From NCBI RefSeq assembly GCF_030503675.1, contig NZ_CP129964.1, forward strand, positions 3,100,001 through 3,164,000: a stretch of 64,000 nucleotides of DNA, given 5' to 3'. The notes below the pieces were generated by a model. It was given only the letters and a program-made list of their open reading frames with translations, was not told the origin of the DNA and did no database searches. Positions 43,891-53,418 of this stretch are shown here, piece by piece. Source of the stretch: Lutimonas zeaxanthinifaciens (GTDB lineage: Bacteria > Bacteroidota > Bacteroidia > Flavobacteriales > Flavobacteriaceae). The position numbers and the translations under genes are program-made. Every line of letters starts with the position of its first letter. Position 1 is the first letter of the stretch.

Positions 43891-46323
43891 TCATTCCATA
43901 CGTGAAGGTTCTTTCCTGTTCTTTACATATTTATCCAACCATTGATCCTGTTCCCATAAAACGTGAAGTATACTTTCCTTTGCTCTGTAGCCGTGACTTT
44001 CCTTGGGTAAAATGACAAGACGTGCGGTTGCTCCTAATCCTTTTAAGGCATTGAAATATCTTTCACTTTGCATCGGATAGGTTCCTGAATTGTTGTCTGC
44101 CTCTCCGTGAACCAGTAAAATTGGTTCATTTACCTTTTCGGCATGCATAAACGGTGACATGGTATAATAAACATCAGGGGCTTCCCAGTAGTTTCTTTCC
44201 TCCCTTTGAAATCCAAATGGAGTCAGCGTTCGGTTATAAGCTCCGCTTCGGGCTATCCCAGCCGCAAACAAGTCAGAATGAGCAAGAAGATTAGCAACCA
44301 TAAATGCCCCGTAACTGTGTCCGCCAACGGCAACCCTGTCTCTATCAATAAATCCCAAGGCATCCACAGCGTCTATGGCCGCTTTTGCGTTAGCCACCAA
44401 CTGCGACCTGAAGGTATCATTGGGTTCCTCCTCGCCTTCTCCAATAATTGGAAATGAAGCATCGTCTAAAACCGTATACCCTTGAGTGATCCAGTAAATC
44501 ATGGACCCATAAGAAGGATATGTGAATTTATTCTGATTCTTGATGTTTTGTCCTGCACTGGACCTGTCTTTGAATTCTTCCGGATAGGCCCAGATTAGCA
44601 GGGGTAACTTTTCCTTCTGTTCCATGTCATATCCAACAGGAAGATATAGAGTTCCCGAAAGTTCGAGTCCGTCATCTCTCTTATATTTAATAACTTCTTT
44701 GTATCCTCCCGTTATGCTCTTAAAAGGGTTCTCATTAAAAGTGAGCTGAGTCAGTTTATTCTTTTTTAAACTTCTGAAAAAGAAATTTGGATAGGCCGAG
44801 GGTGACTCTATTCTAACCACCAACTGTTTGGTCTTAGGGTCGAATTCCTGAAGAGATTCAACCTTGTCGTCCATTTCAGATATATATAACCTTTTGGTGT
44901 CGCCTGAATTTAGATCCATCTGATCTAAAAATGGAAACTGCCCATTTTCGGTGTAACCATCCCCTAACAAATAAGCGGATCCATTTGAAAGAGCCAAAAC
45001 CTCGCTTCCCATATCATTCCTTTTCATTACGAAATCGCCCGGATCGTTATACTGGTCCTGATAGTTTCGATCAAATATTTTTTTTGGTTGCTTCGTGTTA
45101 TCTGAAGGATCAAAAACATAGGTTTTCATGTTACGTGTATTCCACCAGTAATCATAGGCTATGGCTATATCATCATTTCCCCAGAACAAGTTATAAAATC
45201 TGTTTTCCGTCTTTAAAACACTTTGACCTTCACCCTTGAAAGGGGCGTCAAGTTGGAAAACCTCATCCCTATGGTCTGTGGCAACCTCAGGATCGCCTTT
45301 ATCTAAAGCTTTAATATAAACAAGGGTAGAAGGTTTATCGTTTCTCCACCCAAATTCCCTTTTTCCTTCTCTAACCGCCATAAATCCCTTTGGTAAATCC
45401 TCTATCAGCGGCACTTTCGATACAACTTCAATCAGATTTCCCTCCTTATCGTATATGGACGTAGTGGATGGAAATCTTCTGTAAGGAACCAAATACGAAA
45501 AAGGTTTATCTATACTTGTAACCATGACATAATTACCATCGGGAGAAAATGAAATCCGGTGATACATGCTACTCTTGCTCCATTTATTCTTCGATCCGTC
45601 CAGGCCGATTTTATACAATTCAGATAAGGCCAGTTGCTCAAAATTATGCTCATCATTTTTATTTTTAAGCAAGTCCTGATATGTTCTGTTCTGGGCCTTC
45701 TTCCCTTCATTAACAGAAATAGTGGGTCCTGTTGGAACGACTGTCCTGGTATCAATTAACCCGCTTCTGTCGGCTGAGATCATTTTCACAAGCAAAGAGT
45801 TCCCGTCCTCGAACCAATTAAGAACATAGCCCATATTTGCATTAATGCTGGCATCGGTAAGCTTCTTGATACTTGCCGTTTCCAAGTCAAGAACCCATAA
45901 CTCCACCCCTTCTTTTACCGTATTGGTCATCGCCATTTTTGTCTGATCAGGTGACCAGGTAAAGTTTGACAGTTTCGCATTGGCGGGAAGTCCCGAAACC
46001 TGTGTCTGTTGGCTTTCTTTTTTAGTTAAGTCCTTCACCTGGATATTATTATAATAAGTGGTTCGACTTCCAATATTCGTTTTAGGGTCTATTCGCAGCC
46101 CGGCTAACCTTAATTCACTCTTGGATAGGTCTTCAATTGATTTGTATTGGTCCCTGTATATCAATACCATGAAATCCTTATCCTCATTGAGAAGAACCCA
46201 TGGAGCTCTTTGAATATCAACAAGTTCTAATATTTCTTGAGGAGGTTTCTGATAATCCAAATTCTGTTGGCCAAATGCAAAGCCATTGATCAAGCAAGCT
46301 AGAATGAAGAATACTTTTTTCAT
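43891..46323 (-). CDS. Exported S9-family peptidase (prolyl oligopeptidase fold)
   Basis: This 810-residue protein has a signal peptide (ending GFAFGQ), a beta-propeller N-terminal part and a C-terminal alpha/beta-hydrolase. The catalytic Ser670 sits in GGHSYGAF, Asp in HGEADNN and His in ESHGYRA. Length and order suit the S9D-type (glutamyl endopeptidase-like) subfamily. It probably acts in the periplasm on oligopeptides, with the propeller restricting access. It converges on the amidotransferase gene with 14 bp between stops. Confidence 0.9.
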   Translation of the reverse strand: MKKVFFILACLINGFAFGQQNLDYQKPPQEILELVDIQRAPWVLLNEDKDFMVLIYRDQYKSIEDLSKSELRLAGLRIDPKTNIGSRTTYYNNIQVKDLTKKESQQTQVSGLPANAKLSNFTWSPDQTKMAMTNTVKEGVELWVLDLETASIKKLTDASINANMGYVLNWFEDGNSLLVKMISADRSGLIDTRTVVPTGPTISVNEGKKAQNRTYQDLLKNKNDEHNFEQLALSELYKIGLDGSKNKWSKSSMYHRISFSPDGNYVMVTSIDKPFSYLVPYRRFPSTTSIYDKEGNLIEVVSKVPLIEDLPKGFMAVREGKREFGWRNDKPSTLVYIKALDKGDPEVATDHRDEVFQLDAPFKGEGQSVLKTENRFYNLFWGNDDIAIAYDYWWNTRNMKTYVFDPSDNTKQPKKIFDRNYQDQYNDPGDFVMKRNDMGSEVLALSNGSAYLLGDGYTENGQFPFLDQMDLNSGDTKRLYISEMDDKVESLQEFDPKTKQLVVRIESPSAYPNFFFRSLKKNKLTQLTFNENPFKSITGGYKEVIKYKRDDGLELSGTLYLPVGYDMEQKEKLPLLIWAYPEEFKDRSSAGQNIKNQNKFTYPSYGSMIYWITQGYTVLDDASFPIIGEGEEEPNDTFRSQLVANAKAAIDAVDALGFIDRDRVAVGGHSYGAFMVANLLAHSDLFAAGIARSGAYNRTLTPFGFQREERNYWEAPDVYYTMSPFMHAEKVNEPILLVHGEADNNSGTYPMQSERYFNALKGLGATARLVILPKESHGYRAKESILHVLWEQDQWLDKYVKNRKEPSRME

Positions 46324-46569
46324 AATAAAGGAAATTGTTTTTTGAAGTTAAGCAATACGAATTTAGTGATAATTGATTTATACTTTATAATTTGGTTTAA
46401 GATATATAAGATGATGAAACTGTGCTTGAAAAATACTTCAATGATTTCAATTTTCAGCATCAAATCACATCAATTTACCTATATTTAGATTTCAGTCACT
46501 ATAGCAAAATAACGCTGTCAAAAAGGAAAAGATAAACATACCGGGAGGAATATAAAACCAATTAGGAAT

Positions 46570-47796
46570 ATGACACTTGATTTAGAATTTGTAAGAAAAC
46601 AGTTTCCCGCCTTTAATGAACCTTCCCTTGAGGGGTGGGCTTTTTTTGAAAATGCCGGAGGGTCCTATCCCTGCAAACAAGTCATTAACAGACTCACTGA
46701 TTTTTATATGAAGAATAAGGTGCAGGTCAATTACCCGTATCCAGCCTCGATGCTGGCAGGCAGGTTAATGGATGCTTCCTATACAAGGATGGCGGATTAT
46801 TTGAATGTAGATCCAACAGAAGTTCATTTTGGCCCTTCAACTACCCAGAATATTTATGTGTTGGCCAACGCGATGCGTCCGATGTGGGAAAATGGTGATG
46901 AAATCATTGTTTCTTGTCAGGATCACGAAGCCAATGCAGGCGCCTGGAGAAGACTGGCAGATCGCGGTATAATAATTAAAGAATGGCATGTTGATCCTGA
47001 TACCGGATTGTTAAGCCTTGAAGTGCTGGATTCCTTGATTTCCACGCGAACAAAAATGGTGGCTTTTCCTCATTGTTCGAATGTAATTGGACATATTAAC
47101 CCTGTAAAAGCTATTAGTCAAAGAGCCCATGATTATGGAGCGCTTTCCGTAGTTGACGGAGTTGGTTATGCCCCTCATGGATTCCCTGACCTAAAAGAAC
47201 TGGGAGCAGATATTTATCTGTTTTCCTTATACAAGACATTTGGTCCTCATTTGGGCTTGATGTATGTTGACAAGGAATTGATCGGTAAAATGGAAAACCA
47301 AAGCCATTTTTTTAAGAAGGGAATTACGCGAAGCATGCTGACCCCTGCAGGCCCGGACCATGCCCAAATTGCTGCGGCTAGTGGAATACTGGATTATTTT
47401 GACTTGGTTTATGAACATCATTTTAAGGAACAGGCCAATCCTGCTGTACGAAACCGCGCCGTAAATAGTTTGTTTCAAAATCATGAGACCAAACTTCTTG
47501 AACGATTACTTGGCTTTCTTAAAAGCCGTGATGATGTCCAGATTGTAGGACCCGATACTTCGAAAGAAAGAGCCCCAATCGTTTCTATTATTCCACGAAA
47601 GAAAAATATTAAAAAGGTTTATGCCAATTTAACAGAACACAAGTTGATGCTGGGAATGGGTAATTTTTATGCAGTGCGACCACTCGATGACATGAAAATC
47701 CCAAGACAACCGGGTGTGATCCGAATTTCCTTTCTTCATTACACAAGTATGGAAGACATTGATCAACTTATTGAGGGGTTAAAAAATGCGCTGTAA
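46570..47796 (+). CDS. PLP-dependent aminotransferase class V-fold protein
   Basis: A 408-residue protein with the class V aminotransferase fold: GPSTTQNIYVLA near 88-99, VVDGVGYAPHG with the PLP Asp196, and the Schiff-base Lys222 in SLYKTFGPHLG. The sequence suggests the cysteine-desulfurase-like branch (NifS/SufS/Csd). However, the C-terminal active-site Cys loop of true desulfurases is missing; the equivalent stretch reads MGMGNFYAVRPLD. It may therefore be an isopenicillin-N-epimerase-like, kynureninase-like or other lyase member. It has its own 246-bp upstream region, with AGGAAT about 20 bp before the ATG. Confidence 0.82.
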   Translation: MTLDLEFVRKQFPAFNEPSLEGWAFFENAGGSYPCKQVINRLTDFYMKNKVQVNYPYPASMLAGRLMDASYTRMADYLNVDPTEVHFGPSTTQNIYVLANAMRPMWENGDEIIVSCQDHEANAGAWRRLADRGIIIKEWHVDPDTGLLSLEVLDSLISTRTKMVAFPHCSNVIGHINPVKAISQRAHDYGALSVVDGVGYAPHGFPDLKELGADIYLFSLYKTFGPHLGLMYVDKELIGKMENQSHFFKKGITRSMLTPAGPDHAQIAAASGILDYFDLVYEHHFKEQANPAVRNRAVNSLFQNHETKLLERLLGFLKSRDDVQIVGPDTSKERAPIVSIIPRKKNIKKVYANLTEHKLMLGMGNFYAVRPLDDMKIPRQPGVIRISFLHYTSMEDIDQLIEGLKNAL

Positions 47797-48086
47797 TTCT
47801 AGTAATTGCTTAATACCTTTAAATAACTGGAAGACTTCTTAAATTGTGTCCTGATAATATACCTTTGGCTAATGACTCTTGTGGTCAAAATATCCCCGGG
47901 AAACTAAATGAAGTCCTTCGGACATTTAAACTACTCCTTCGTCCTTTTTACTTTAAAAACTTAACAAATAAAACCTAACTTGAAGTAATCATAAGTGCTT
48001 ATTGGAATTTAAAAATCCTTTTGTACGACTCAAATAAGCTTGTTGGTGACCTTTCCCTTTTTGTTTAACCCTCAAACCAAACCCTC
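47797..48086. other. Intergenic region before the propeller lipoprotein gene
   Basis: This 290-bp gap between two plus-strand genes contains one weak hairpin near 47906-47926 (AAATG, then CC-TTC-GG, then CATTT) that might end the upstream transcript. No convincing promoter, palindrome or short gene was seen. Confidence 0.4.
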
Positions 48087-49865
48087 ATGAAAACAAAAAA
48101 ACGAAGTATTTTAACATTTATCTTTAGGCTTGCTATGGCAATGCTCATTGTAACGGCCTTTTCCTGTAGCCCAGACTCTATTTTGACTGAAGAAATCCCT
48201 GAGGCCAACAAATCTAAGAATGCAATTAAGGCAAAAGAAATAGCCCGAGGTGCTCATATACGCGGGACGAATGGTATCAACTTTGGCCCTAATGATGTCC
48301 TCTATATTGCCAGTTTTTATAGTCAGGAAGTAGTTGCCATGAATAAGCAAAATGGAAAAATTCTCAATAGATTTGGAGTAAACGGTTATGACGTGGAAGG
48401 TCCGGATGACCTTGTATTTCATCCCGATGGTGAATCCATATACTTTACGGATATCCTGACCGGATTCGTTAAACGAATGGATTTGAATGGTAATGTAATA
48501 GACAAAACTTATCTTGCTGATGGAGTTAATCCAATCACCTTCACAGATGACGGTAGTCAAAGGCTCTTTGTTGCATTGGATTTTCAAGGTGACGGACTTT
48601 ATGAATTGGATCCTGACGATCTTAGTACTTTCCGGGAAATAATAATCCCAAGTGCGACAAATCCTTTTCCACTGGGCTTTTTCAATGCCTTTGACTTTGG
48701 CCCCGATGGACTCTTATATGGGCCTTCATTTTTACGTAAAGAGGTTATTAGAGTAAATGTAGGTGAATGGGGAGATGCCACCTCATCCGACCCTTTTACA
48801 GATGGAATAGCTGAAGTTGTGAATGATGATGAGGATTGGGAATATCCCGTAGCTGCAAAATTCGGGCCTGATGGATTCCTCACTGTATTGGATCAAAACG
48901 GTAAAGTTTGGAAGGTAGATCATAACACTGGAGACAAAACTCTGTTTACTACATTACAACCTGGTCTTGATAATCTGGCTTTTGATTCTGAAGGCAACCT
49001 CTATATCTCCAATGCCGATTTTGGCTGGATCATACAAATTCTTCCAAGTGGCCAGGCTCGCACCATCAGCGGAGGAGGCATGATTGGGCCCCAAGGCGTT
49101 GCTGTTTTATCCGGAAAAAATAACAAGGATGCCGTTTTTGTAGGCGACTTATTTAGAATGCGAAATTTCAATGGCCGTACCGGTAAAGAAGAAGAGGTTT
49201 TCAAAGGGTATTTAGTGCCAGAGACTGATAAACTGACCATGCCATTTTCTGTTCAGCCGGATGGAAATAATCTCGTGGTTACTTCTTGGTTCAGCGGATT
49301 GGTTCAATCGTGGAGCCCGAAAACAAATGATGTCAGTGAAGAGTATCAAATGGTATTTCCTATTGACGCTGCAAGGGTGAATGGTGAAATTGCAGTTTCA
49401 GATCTCGGACTTGGCGGCGTGGTTTGGGCAAATAGCAAAAACCCTATACTTCCCATAGACGGCTCAACTGTATTTGCACCAGGTGGTTTGGCAACTGACG
49501 GGGTAAAATTATGGGTAGCTGACTGGGGATCCGGTATTGTATGGGAGATCAATTTTAATGGCAATACACCAAATAAACCGGAACCAGTTGCAACCAATCT
49601 TAAATTTCCAGAAGGTCTGGCGTTTGAAAAAGAAGGTAGTCTGGTTGTCGTTGAAACCGGAACTTCCAGTCTGTTACGCATCGACTTGGAAAAAGATCCG
49701 GGTGATAATGTAACAACCATTGTGGATGGCCTCGAACTGAGTGGACCTTCTCTACCTAATAGTATTCCAACCTGGTGGTTTGACGGCGTAGCTGTAGGCC
49801 CTTCGGGTGACATTTATGTTACTGGTGGGGGCGCCAATGTGCTTTATCGCGTTTCAAAAGAATAG
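48087..49865 (+). CDS. NHL/SMP-30-like beta-propeller lipoprotein
   Basis: A 592-residue protein with a lipoprotein signal peptide (TAFSC, then SPDSIL). The rest is a propeller of SMP-30/NHL type repeats: LVFHPDGESIYFTD, FGPDGLLYGPSF, AFDSEGNLYISN, LATDGVKLWVAD and VGPSGDIYVTGG. Such propellers often bind ligands or act as lactonases and hydrolases, but no clear metal-ligand set for a gluconolactonase was identified. It lies on the outer membrane, either periplasmic or surface-exposed. A strong terminator-like hairpin follows. Confidence 0.75.
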   Translation: MKTKKRSILTFIFRLAMAMLIVTAFSCSPDSILTEEIPEANKSKNAIKAKEIARGAHIRGTNGINFGPNDVLYIASFYSQEVVAMNKQNGKILNRFGVNGYDVEGPDDLVFHPDGESIYFTDILTGFVKRMDLNGNVIDKTYLADGVNPITFTDDGSQRLFVALDFQGDGLYELDPDDLSTFREIIIPSATNPFPLGFFNAFDFGPDGLLYGPSFLRKEVIRVNVGEWGDATSSDPFTDGIAEVVNDDEDWEYPVAAKFGPDGFLTVLDQNGKVWKVDHNTGDKTLFTTLQPGLDNLAFDSEGNLYISNADFGWIIQILPSGQARTISGGGMIGPQGVAVLSGKNNKDAVFVGDLFRMRNFNGRTGKEEEVFKGYLVPETDKLTMPFSVQPDGNNLVVTSWFSGLVQSWSPKTNDVSEEYQMVFPIDAARVNGEIAVSDLGLGGVVWANSKNPILPIDGSTVFAPGGLATDGVKLWVADWGSGIVWEINFNGNTPNKPEPVATNLKFPEGLAFEKEGSLVVVETGTSSLLRIDLEKDPGDNVTTIVDGLELSGPSLPNSIPTWWFDGVAVGPSGDIYVTGGGANVLYRVSKE

Positions 49866-49925
49866 GACACGTTCGAATTTTAACAGTTAAAATCCCATTT
49901 ATTAAATCTGTAATATTCAACCTGC

Positions 49926-49965
49926 CAACAACCATTCCAGGATTAGAATCCTGGAATGGTTGTTG
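49926..49965 (+). terminator. Strong terminator hairpin after the propeller lipoprotein gene
   Basis: CAACAACCATTCCAGGAT pairs perfectly with ATCCTGGAATGGTTGTTG over 18 bp around the four-base loop TAGA, 61 bp after the stop codon. The T tract is short (CTATTT), so it may also serve as a general stem-loop. Confidence 0.65.
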
Positions 49966-50035
49966 CTATTTAGCAAATTCTTATTATTAATGCGGCAAGG
50001 AATTTTTATATTTATTCTGGAAAATTACTAGAATA

Positions 50036-50539
50036 ATGGATAAAAAAGACACAAATTATAACGTCCTTAAACGAATTAGCGGGACATTGCACAGAGTTGT
50101 CCCTGTCGCGGATCAATCTGGCAAGATCATCAGTTATGCCTTAAAACCTTTTATGTGCGAGTTTAGGGCCCAGGATATCATTCAGGTAATCATTGGAGCC
50201 GCATTACTTGCGATGCCAGTATGTTTAACAGAAGAGGCATGGACTTTAGGAGAAGTGTTACCTACAAAAAATGTTGTTTACATAGCTATTGCCTCTACGG
50301 TCATGATCTCAATTTTTGTTTATTACAATATTTACCGATCGAATTTCAGAAATTATATCTTCCATTTTTTTTATCGAGTTGTAGGAACCTATTTGATCTC
50401 GCTGATAGTAGTGGCCCTCATCTTGCTCATTTTGGATAAATTCCCTTGGGAATCAGATAGAATTTTAGCGATTAAGACCGTGATCATCGTAACCTTTCCA
50501 GCATCTTTAGGAGGTACTCTTAGCGATATGATCAAATAA
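50036..50539 (+). CDS. DUF2391 (TIGR02587-like) integral membrane protein
   Basis: A 167-residue protein with membrane helices around IIQVIIGAALLAMPVCL, VYIAIASTVMISIFVYYNIY, YLISLIVVALILLIL and a final one near IKTVIIVTFPAS. The arrangement and the EAWTLGE block resemble DUF2391/TIGR02587 membrane proteins, whose function is unknown. The DUF2784 gene starts 15 bp after its stop, so the two are cotranscribed. The gene lies upstream of a PPSR-type kinase/pyrophosphorylase gene. Confidence 0.7.
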   Translation: MDKKDTNYNVLKRISGTLHRVVPVADQSGKIISYALKPFMCEFRAQDIIQVIIGAALLAMPVCLTEEAWTLGEVLPTKNVVYIAIASTVMISIFVYYNIYRSNFRNYIFHFFYRVVGTYLISLIVVALILLILDKFPWESDRILAIKTVIIVTFPASLGGTLSDMIK

Positions 50540-50554
50540 TAAACATCTAAAAAT

Positions 50555-50953
50555 ATGCCAGAATCACTTCTTAAATTTTTAGATGTATTCTTTTTTGGAT
50601 TTCATTCAATTCTGATTCTTTTCAATGTTTTTGGGTGGATGGTCCCTCGATGGCGTTTTGCGAATTTGATCTCTCTTTGCCTTACTGCTTTTTCATGGTT
50701 CATCCTGGGAATATGGTTTGGCTGGGGTTATTGTATTTGCACAGACTGGCACTGGCAAGTAAGAGAAATGCTGGGTTATGATAATCCGAGTTCTTCCTAC
50801 ATTCATTTTCTTATACTCAAACTAACCCATATTAATTTCCCTAAAAATTTGATTGACACCTTTACGGCTATCTTGTTTTTCGCTGCCTTTACAATCAGTA
50901 TCTATTTAAATGTTCGAAAATGGAATAAGAGAAAAAAAGAAACCCTAAAATAA
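50555..50953 (+). CDS. DUF2784-family small membrane protein
   Basis: A 132-residue protein with three to four membrane helices and the DUF2784 landmarks: an early F-H-S/N-W helix pair, the GWGYCICTDWHWQVREMLG block, and a late helix (TAILFFAAFTISIYL). The two Cys and several His/Trp residues between helices 2 and 3 could form a metal or redox site; this is only suggested. It is the second gene of a group of three. Confidence 0.7.
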   Translation: MPESLLKFLDVFFFGFHSILILFNVFGWMVPRWRFANLISLCLTAFSWFILGIWFGWGYCICTDWHWQVREMLGYDNPSSSYIHFLILKLTHINFPKNLIDTFTAILFFAAFTISIYLNVRKWNKRKKETLK

Positions 50954-51020
50954 CCTCCTTTCTTTATTGAAATTAACCCCATCTGTCACTACATTTGTTA
51001 TGCAATCAAACTTCACAATT

Positions 51021-51869
51021 ATGAGGGACAGAACGAATAAGGCAGTATCCATTTTTGTCGTTTCCGGTGGTAAAGGTGTAACCGGACATACTATAGTTCA
51101 AACTCTAATTATTCAATATCCTGAAAACAAACTAAATGTAAAATTGATTCCGGATGTACGCACTGAAGAAAAGGTTCTTGAAGTCATTAAAAAAGTCAAA
51201 GATGCCAATGGAATACTTACCCATACCATGGTAAATTCTGACATGCGCAGCTTCCTTATCGAGGAGTGTGAAAAGCAAGAAGTAAAACAGGCTGATCTGA
51301 TGGGGGGCCTGGCTAATATTATAGAAAATGACTACGGCCTTCCATCTTTAAATACGCCGGGGCTGTATCATAAAATCAATGCCCAATATTATAAGAGAAT
51401 TGAAGCGATGGAATATACACTGCATCACGATGATGGGCTTAATGCTCAGGATCTTAGAAAAGCAGATATTGTGGTTACAGGCGTATCAAGATGCGGAAAA
51501 ACACCTTTGAGTGTTTATATGTCCATGTTTGGTTGGAAGGTGGCTAATATCCCTTTGGTTAAAGGCATCGATCCTCCTAAAGAGTTATTTGAAATTGATA
51601 AAAATCGGGTTTTTGGCTTGAATATAAATTTGAACCATTTAGTGATCCAAAGACAGAAGCGATGGAAAGGGATCGGTAATTTATCCAATATGAACTACAC
51701 GGATACGAAAACAGTTGGCCAGGAGCTGCAGTATGCAAAGTTCCTCTTTAAAAGAGGAGGTTTCACGCAAATCAACATTTCGAATAAGGCAATTGAATCT
51801 ACGGCAAATGAAATAATTGGACTCATCATTGACCGTTTTGGTGAAGAAAACCAATTTATCGAGGATTGA
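51021..51869 (+). CDS. PPSR-family kinase/pyrophosphorylase (regulator of PEP synthase/PPDK-type enzymes)
   Basis: A protein of about 282 residues from the ATG at 51021 (an ATG at 51000 and a TTG at 50967 are alternatives). It carries the family's strand-loop SIFVVSGGKGVTGHT, the P-loop-like GVSRCGKTPLS starting at residue 154, and WKVANIPLVKGIDPPKELF. PPSR proteins phosphorylate, with ADP or ATP, and dephosphorylate a Thr of PEP synthase or pyruvate phosphate dikinase. Cys in GVSRCGKTP, where Thr is more usual, is a small deviation. No ppsA or ppdK gene lies nearby. It follows the DUF2784 gene by 67 bp. Confidence 0.78.
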   Translation: MRDRTNKAVSIFVVSGGKGVTGHTIVQTLIIQYPENKLNVKLIPDVRTEEKVLEVIKKVKDANGILTHTMVNSDMRSFLIEECEKQEVKQADLMGGLANIIENDYGLPSLNTPGLYHKINAQYYKRIEAMEYTLHHDDGLNAQDLRKADIVVTGVSRCGKTPLSVYMSMFGWKVANIPLVKGIDPPKELFEIDKNRVFGLNINLNHLVIQRQKRWKGIGNLSNMNYTDTKTVGQELQYAKFLFKRGGFTQINISNKAIESTANEIIGLIIDRFGEENQFIED

Positions 51870-51871
51870 TA

Positions 51872-52402
51872 TCAATCCTTATTCTGGCCTAATGAGTCTT
51901 TTGCATTATAAGGTCTCTGTTCAGTGATTACGTTTTCTTCATTTAATATTTGTCTAATTTCCTTTTGAAAAGAATCCGTAAATGAATTCTCATTTTGGAT
52001 CCACATTTTTTTAGAAGCAGGGTTATTCGTTATTAAACTCAGTATGATGACCCTATACCTTGTCCAAGTCTCAGGTTCCAGCAGTTCCTGTTCATATTGA
52101 TAAAATGCATTTTCGAACACTCGAAAATTTACATGTTGTCTGGCAACTAACTGACTCATCTCTACGCCCGAAAGTTCAATATCATTTTCAACTTTATAGG
52201 ATGCAACGGCTAAAATACTATTATCTAACGATGTCATTAAGTAAGTAATATCATTATCCGCCACAGATTGCCGAATTGCGGATTGAGTTGCCTTTGTATT
52301 CTGATTTACCTGGATGCCGACATAGATTAAAGATAGCACTACTGCAATAGCACTTATAATCTCGGCTATTTGTGTTATAAAGGTTAGTTTGTTTCTTATC
52401 AT
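51872..52402 (-). CDS. Small protein with N-terminal membrane helix, unknown function
   Basis: A 176-residue protein with one membrane helix (IAEIISAIAVVLSLIYVGI) near the N-terminus. A charged, helical region follows in which Gln/Asn-rich QVNQNTKATQSAIRQSVAD precedes a domain with several aromatic residues. I recognise this as a common marine bacterial protein without a named function. It converges on the PPSR gene with 2 bp between stops. Confidence 0.6.
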   Translation of the reverse strand: MIRNKLTFITQIAEIISAIAVVLSLIYVGIQVNQNTKATQSAIRQSVADNDITYLMTSLDNSILAVASYKVENDIELSGVEMSQLVARQHVNFRVFENAFYQYEQELLEPETWTRYRVIILSLITNNPASKKMWIQNENSFTDSFQKEIRQILNEENVITEQRPYNAKDSLGQNKD

Positions 52403-52536
52403 GATTAATTTTTGGTTGGCAATGCATTCGTTATAAGCAACAAGATAGTTATTTTATATCTAAAGAATTTGGAAAAACTCGAATGTAACATTGGAGGGTT
52501 AAATAAGTCTTATAAGAGAAACGTATATCAATCAAA

Positions 52537-53193
52537 ATGAAACATCCAATTATAATATTACTACTAGCCTGTATTACATTAACCTCTTCCTGCTCTTCGG
52601 ATGATACAATCATTGGCTCGGGTAATCTGATTACAGAATCCAGAGAAGTTGATGCCTTTACAAAAGTCAGCAGTGAAGGAGTGTTTGAAGTAACGATCAC
52701 TCAAGGAAGTACTCAGTCGGTTGAAATACGTGCTGACGATAATATCATGAATCGGGTAAAGACAAAAGTCATTAATAATGAACTCCAGCTTTACTTGGAT
52801 GAAGGTTTTAATTACAGCGGAATTGCAATCGATGCTCATATCATTGCTACGGATATGAATGGGATCACAAACACGGGTGTCGGAAACATGAAGGTTTCCA
52901 ATTTGGATGAGAGTGAAGCTTTTTCAATTGAAAATTTCGGTACGGGAAATATCTCGATTGACGGAAAGGCAACCGATTTAAAAGTACTAAACGAAGGATC
53001 AGGCGATATTTCGGCTTTTGATCTGCAGGTGGAGAACGCTTCCATTGAAATTGAAGGCTCAGGGTCTGTTGAAACCCATTGTTCCGATAACCTGAATGTA
53101 ACTGTCGTTGGTAGTGGAAATGTGTTTTATAAAGGAAACCCTTCAATTAATACAAGCATAACCGGCTCAGGGAATGTAATAGACTCCAACTGA
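52537..53193 (+). CDS. DUF2807 (GIN domain) lipoprotein
   Basis: A 218-residue protein with a lipobox (LTSSC) followed by SSDD. The mature part is the parallel-beta DUF2807 repeat domain: ESREVDAFTKVSSEGVFEV, then VEIRADDNIMNRVKTKV, and a series of GTGNI, GSGDI, GSGSV and GSGNV turns. The family is widespread in Bacteroidetes envelopes and is thought to be an outer-membrane-associated beta-helix. Its function is unknown. Confidence 0.88.
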   Translation: MKHPIIILLLACITLTSSCSSDDTIIGSGNLITESREVDAFTKVSSEGVFEVTITQGSTQSVEIRADDNIMNRVKTKVINNELQLYLDEGFNYSGIAIDAHIIATDMNGITNTGVGNMKVSNLDESEAFSIENFGTGNISIDGKATDLKVLNEGSGDISAFDLQVENASIEIEGSGSVETHCSDNLNVTVVGSGNVFYKGNPSINTSITGSGNVIDSN

Positions 53194-53418
53194 AAATTCT
53201 TTTAGCTTTTCTTACCAAGAAGTTACTTCCATTCTTTAGAAATGCGGATAACTCAAATAGATAAAAAAGCTCATTGAAATCAGAATGAATAAGATCAATT
53301 CAGTGAAAAGATTTCTTTTCTCTTTTTCAAAAACGTTCATAGCAAGGTTTTTTTTACATTTAATAGTAAAACGAAAAAGTTTTTAAAATATTTGAATTCA
53401 ATAGGGTAGTATAATATC

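Noticed and set aside
46570-47796. Annotation as a cysteine desulfurase (SufS/NifS)
   Set aside because: The C-terminal catalytic Cys loop is missing.
48111-48587. 158-residue minus-strand ORF
   Set aside because: It is antisense to the propeller lipoprotein gene, whose repeats prove the plus frame.
49346-49813. 155-residue minus-strand ORF
   Set aside because: It is antisense to the same propeller gene and rich in Pro/Ser from its Gly-rich codons.
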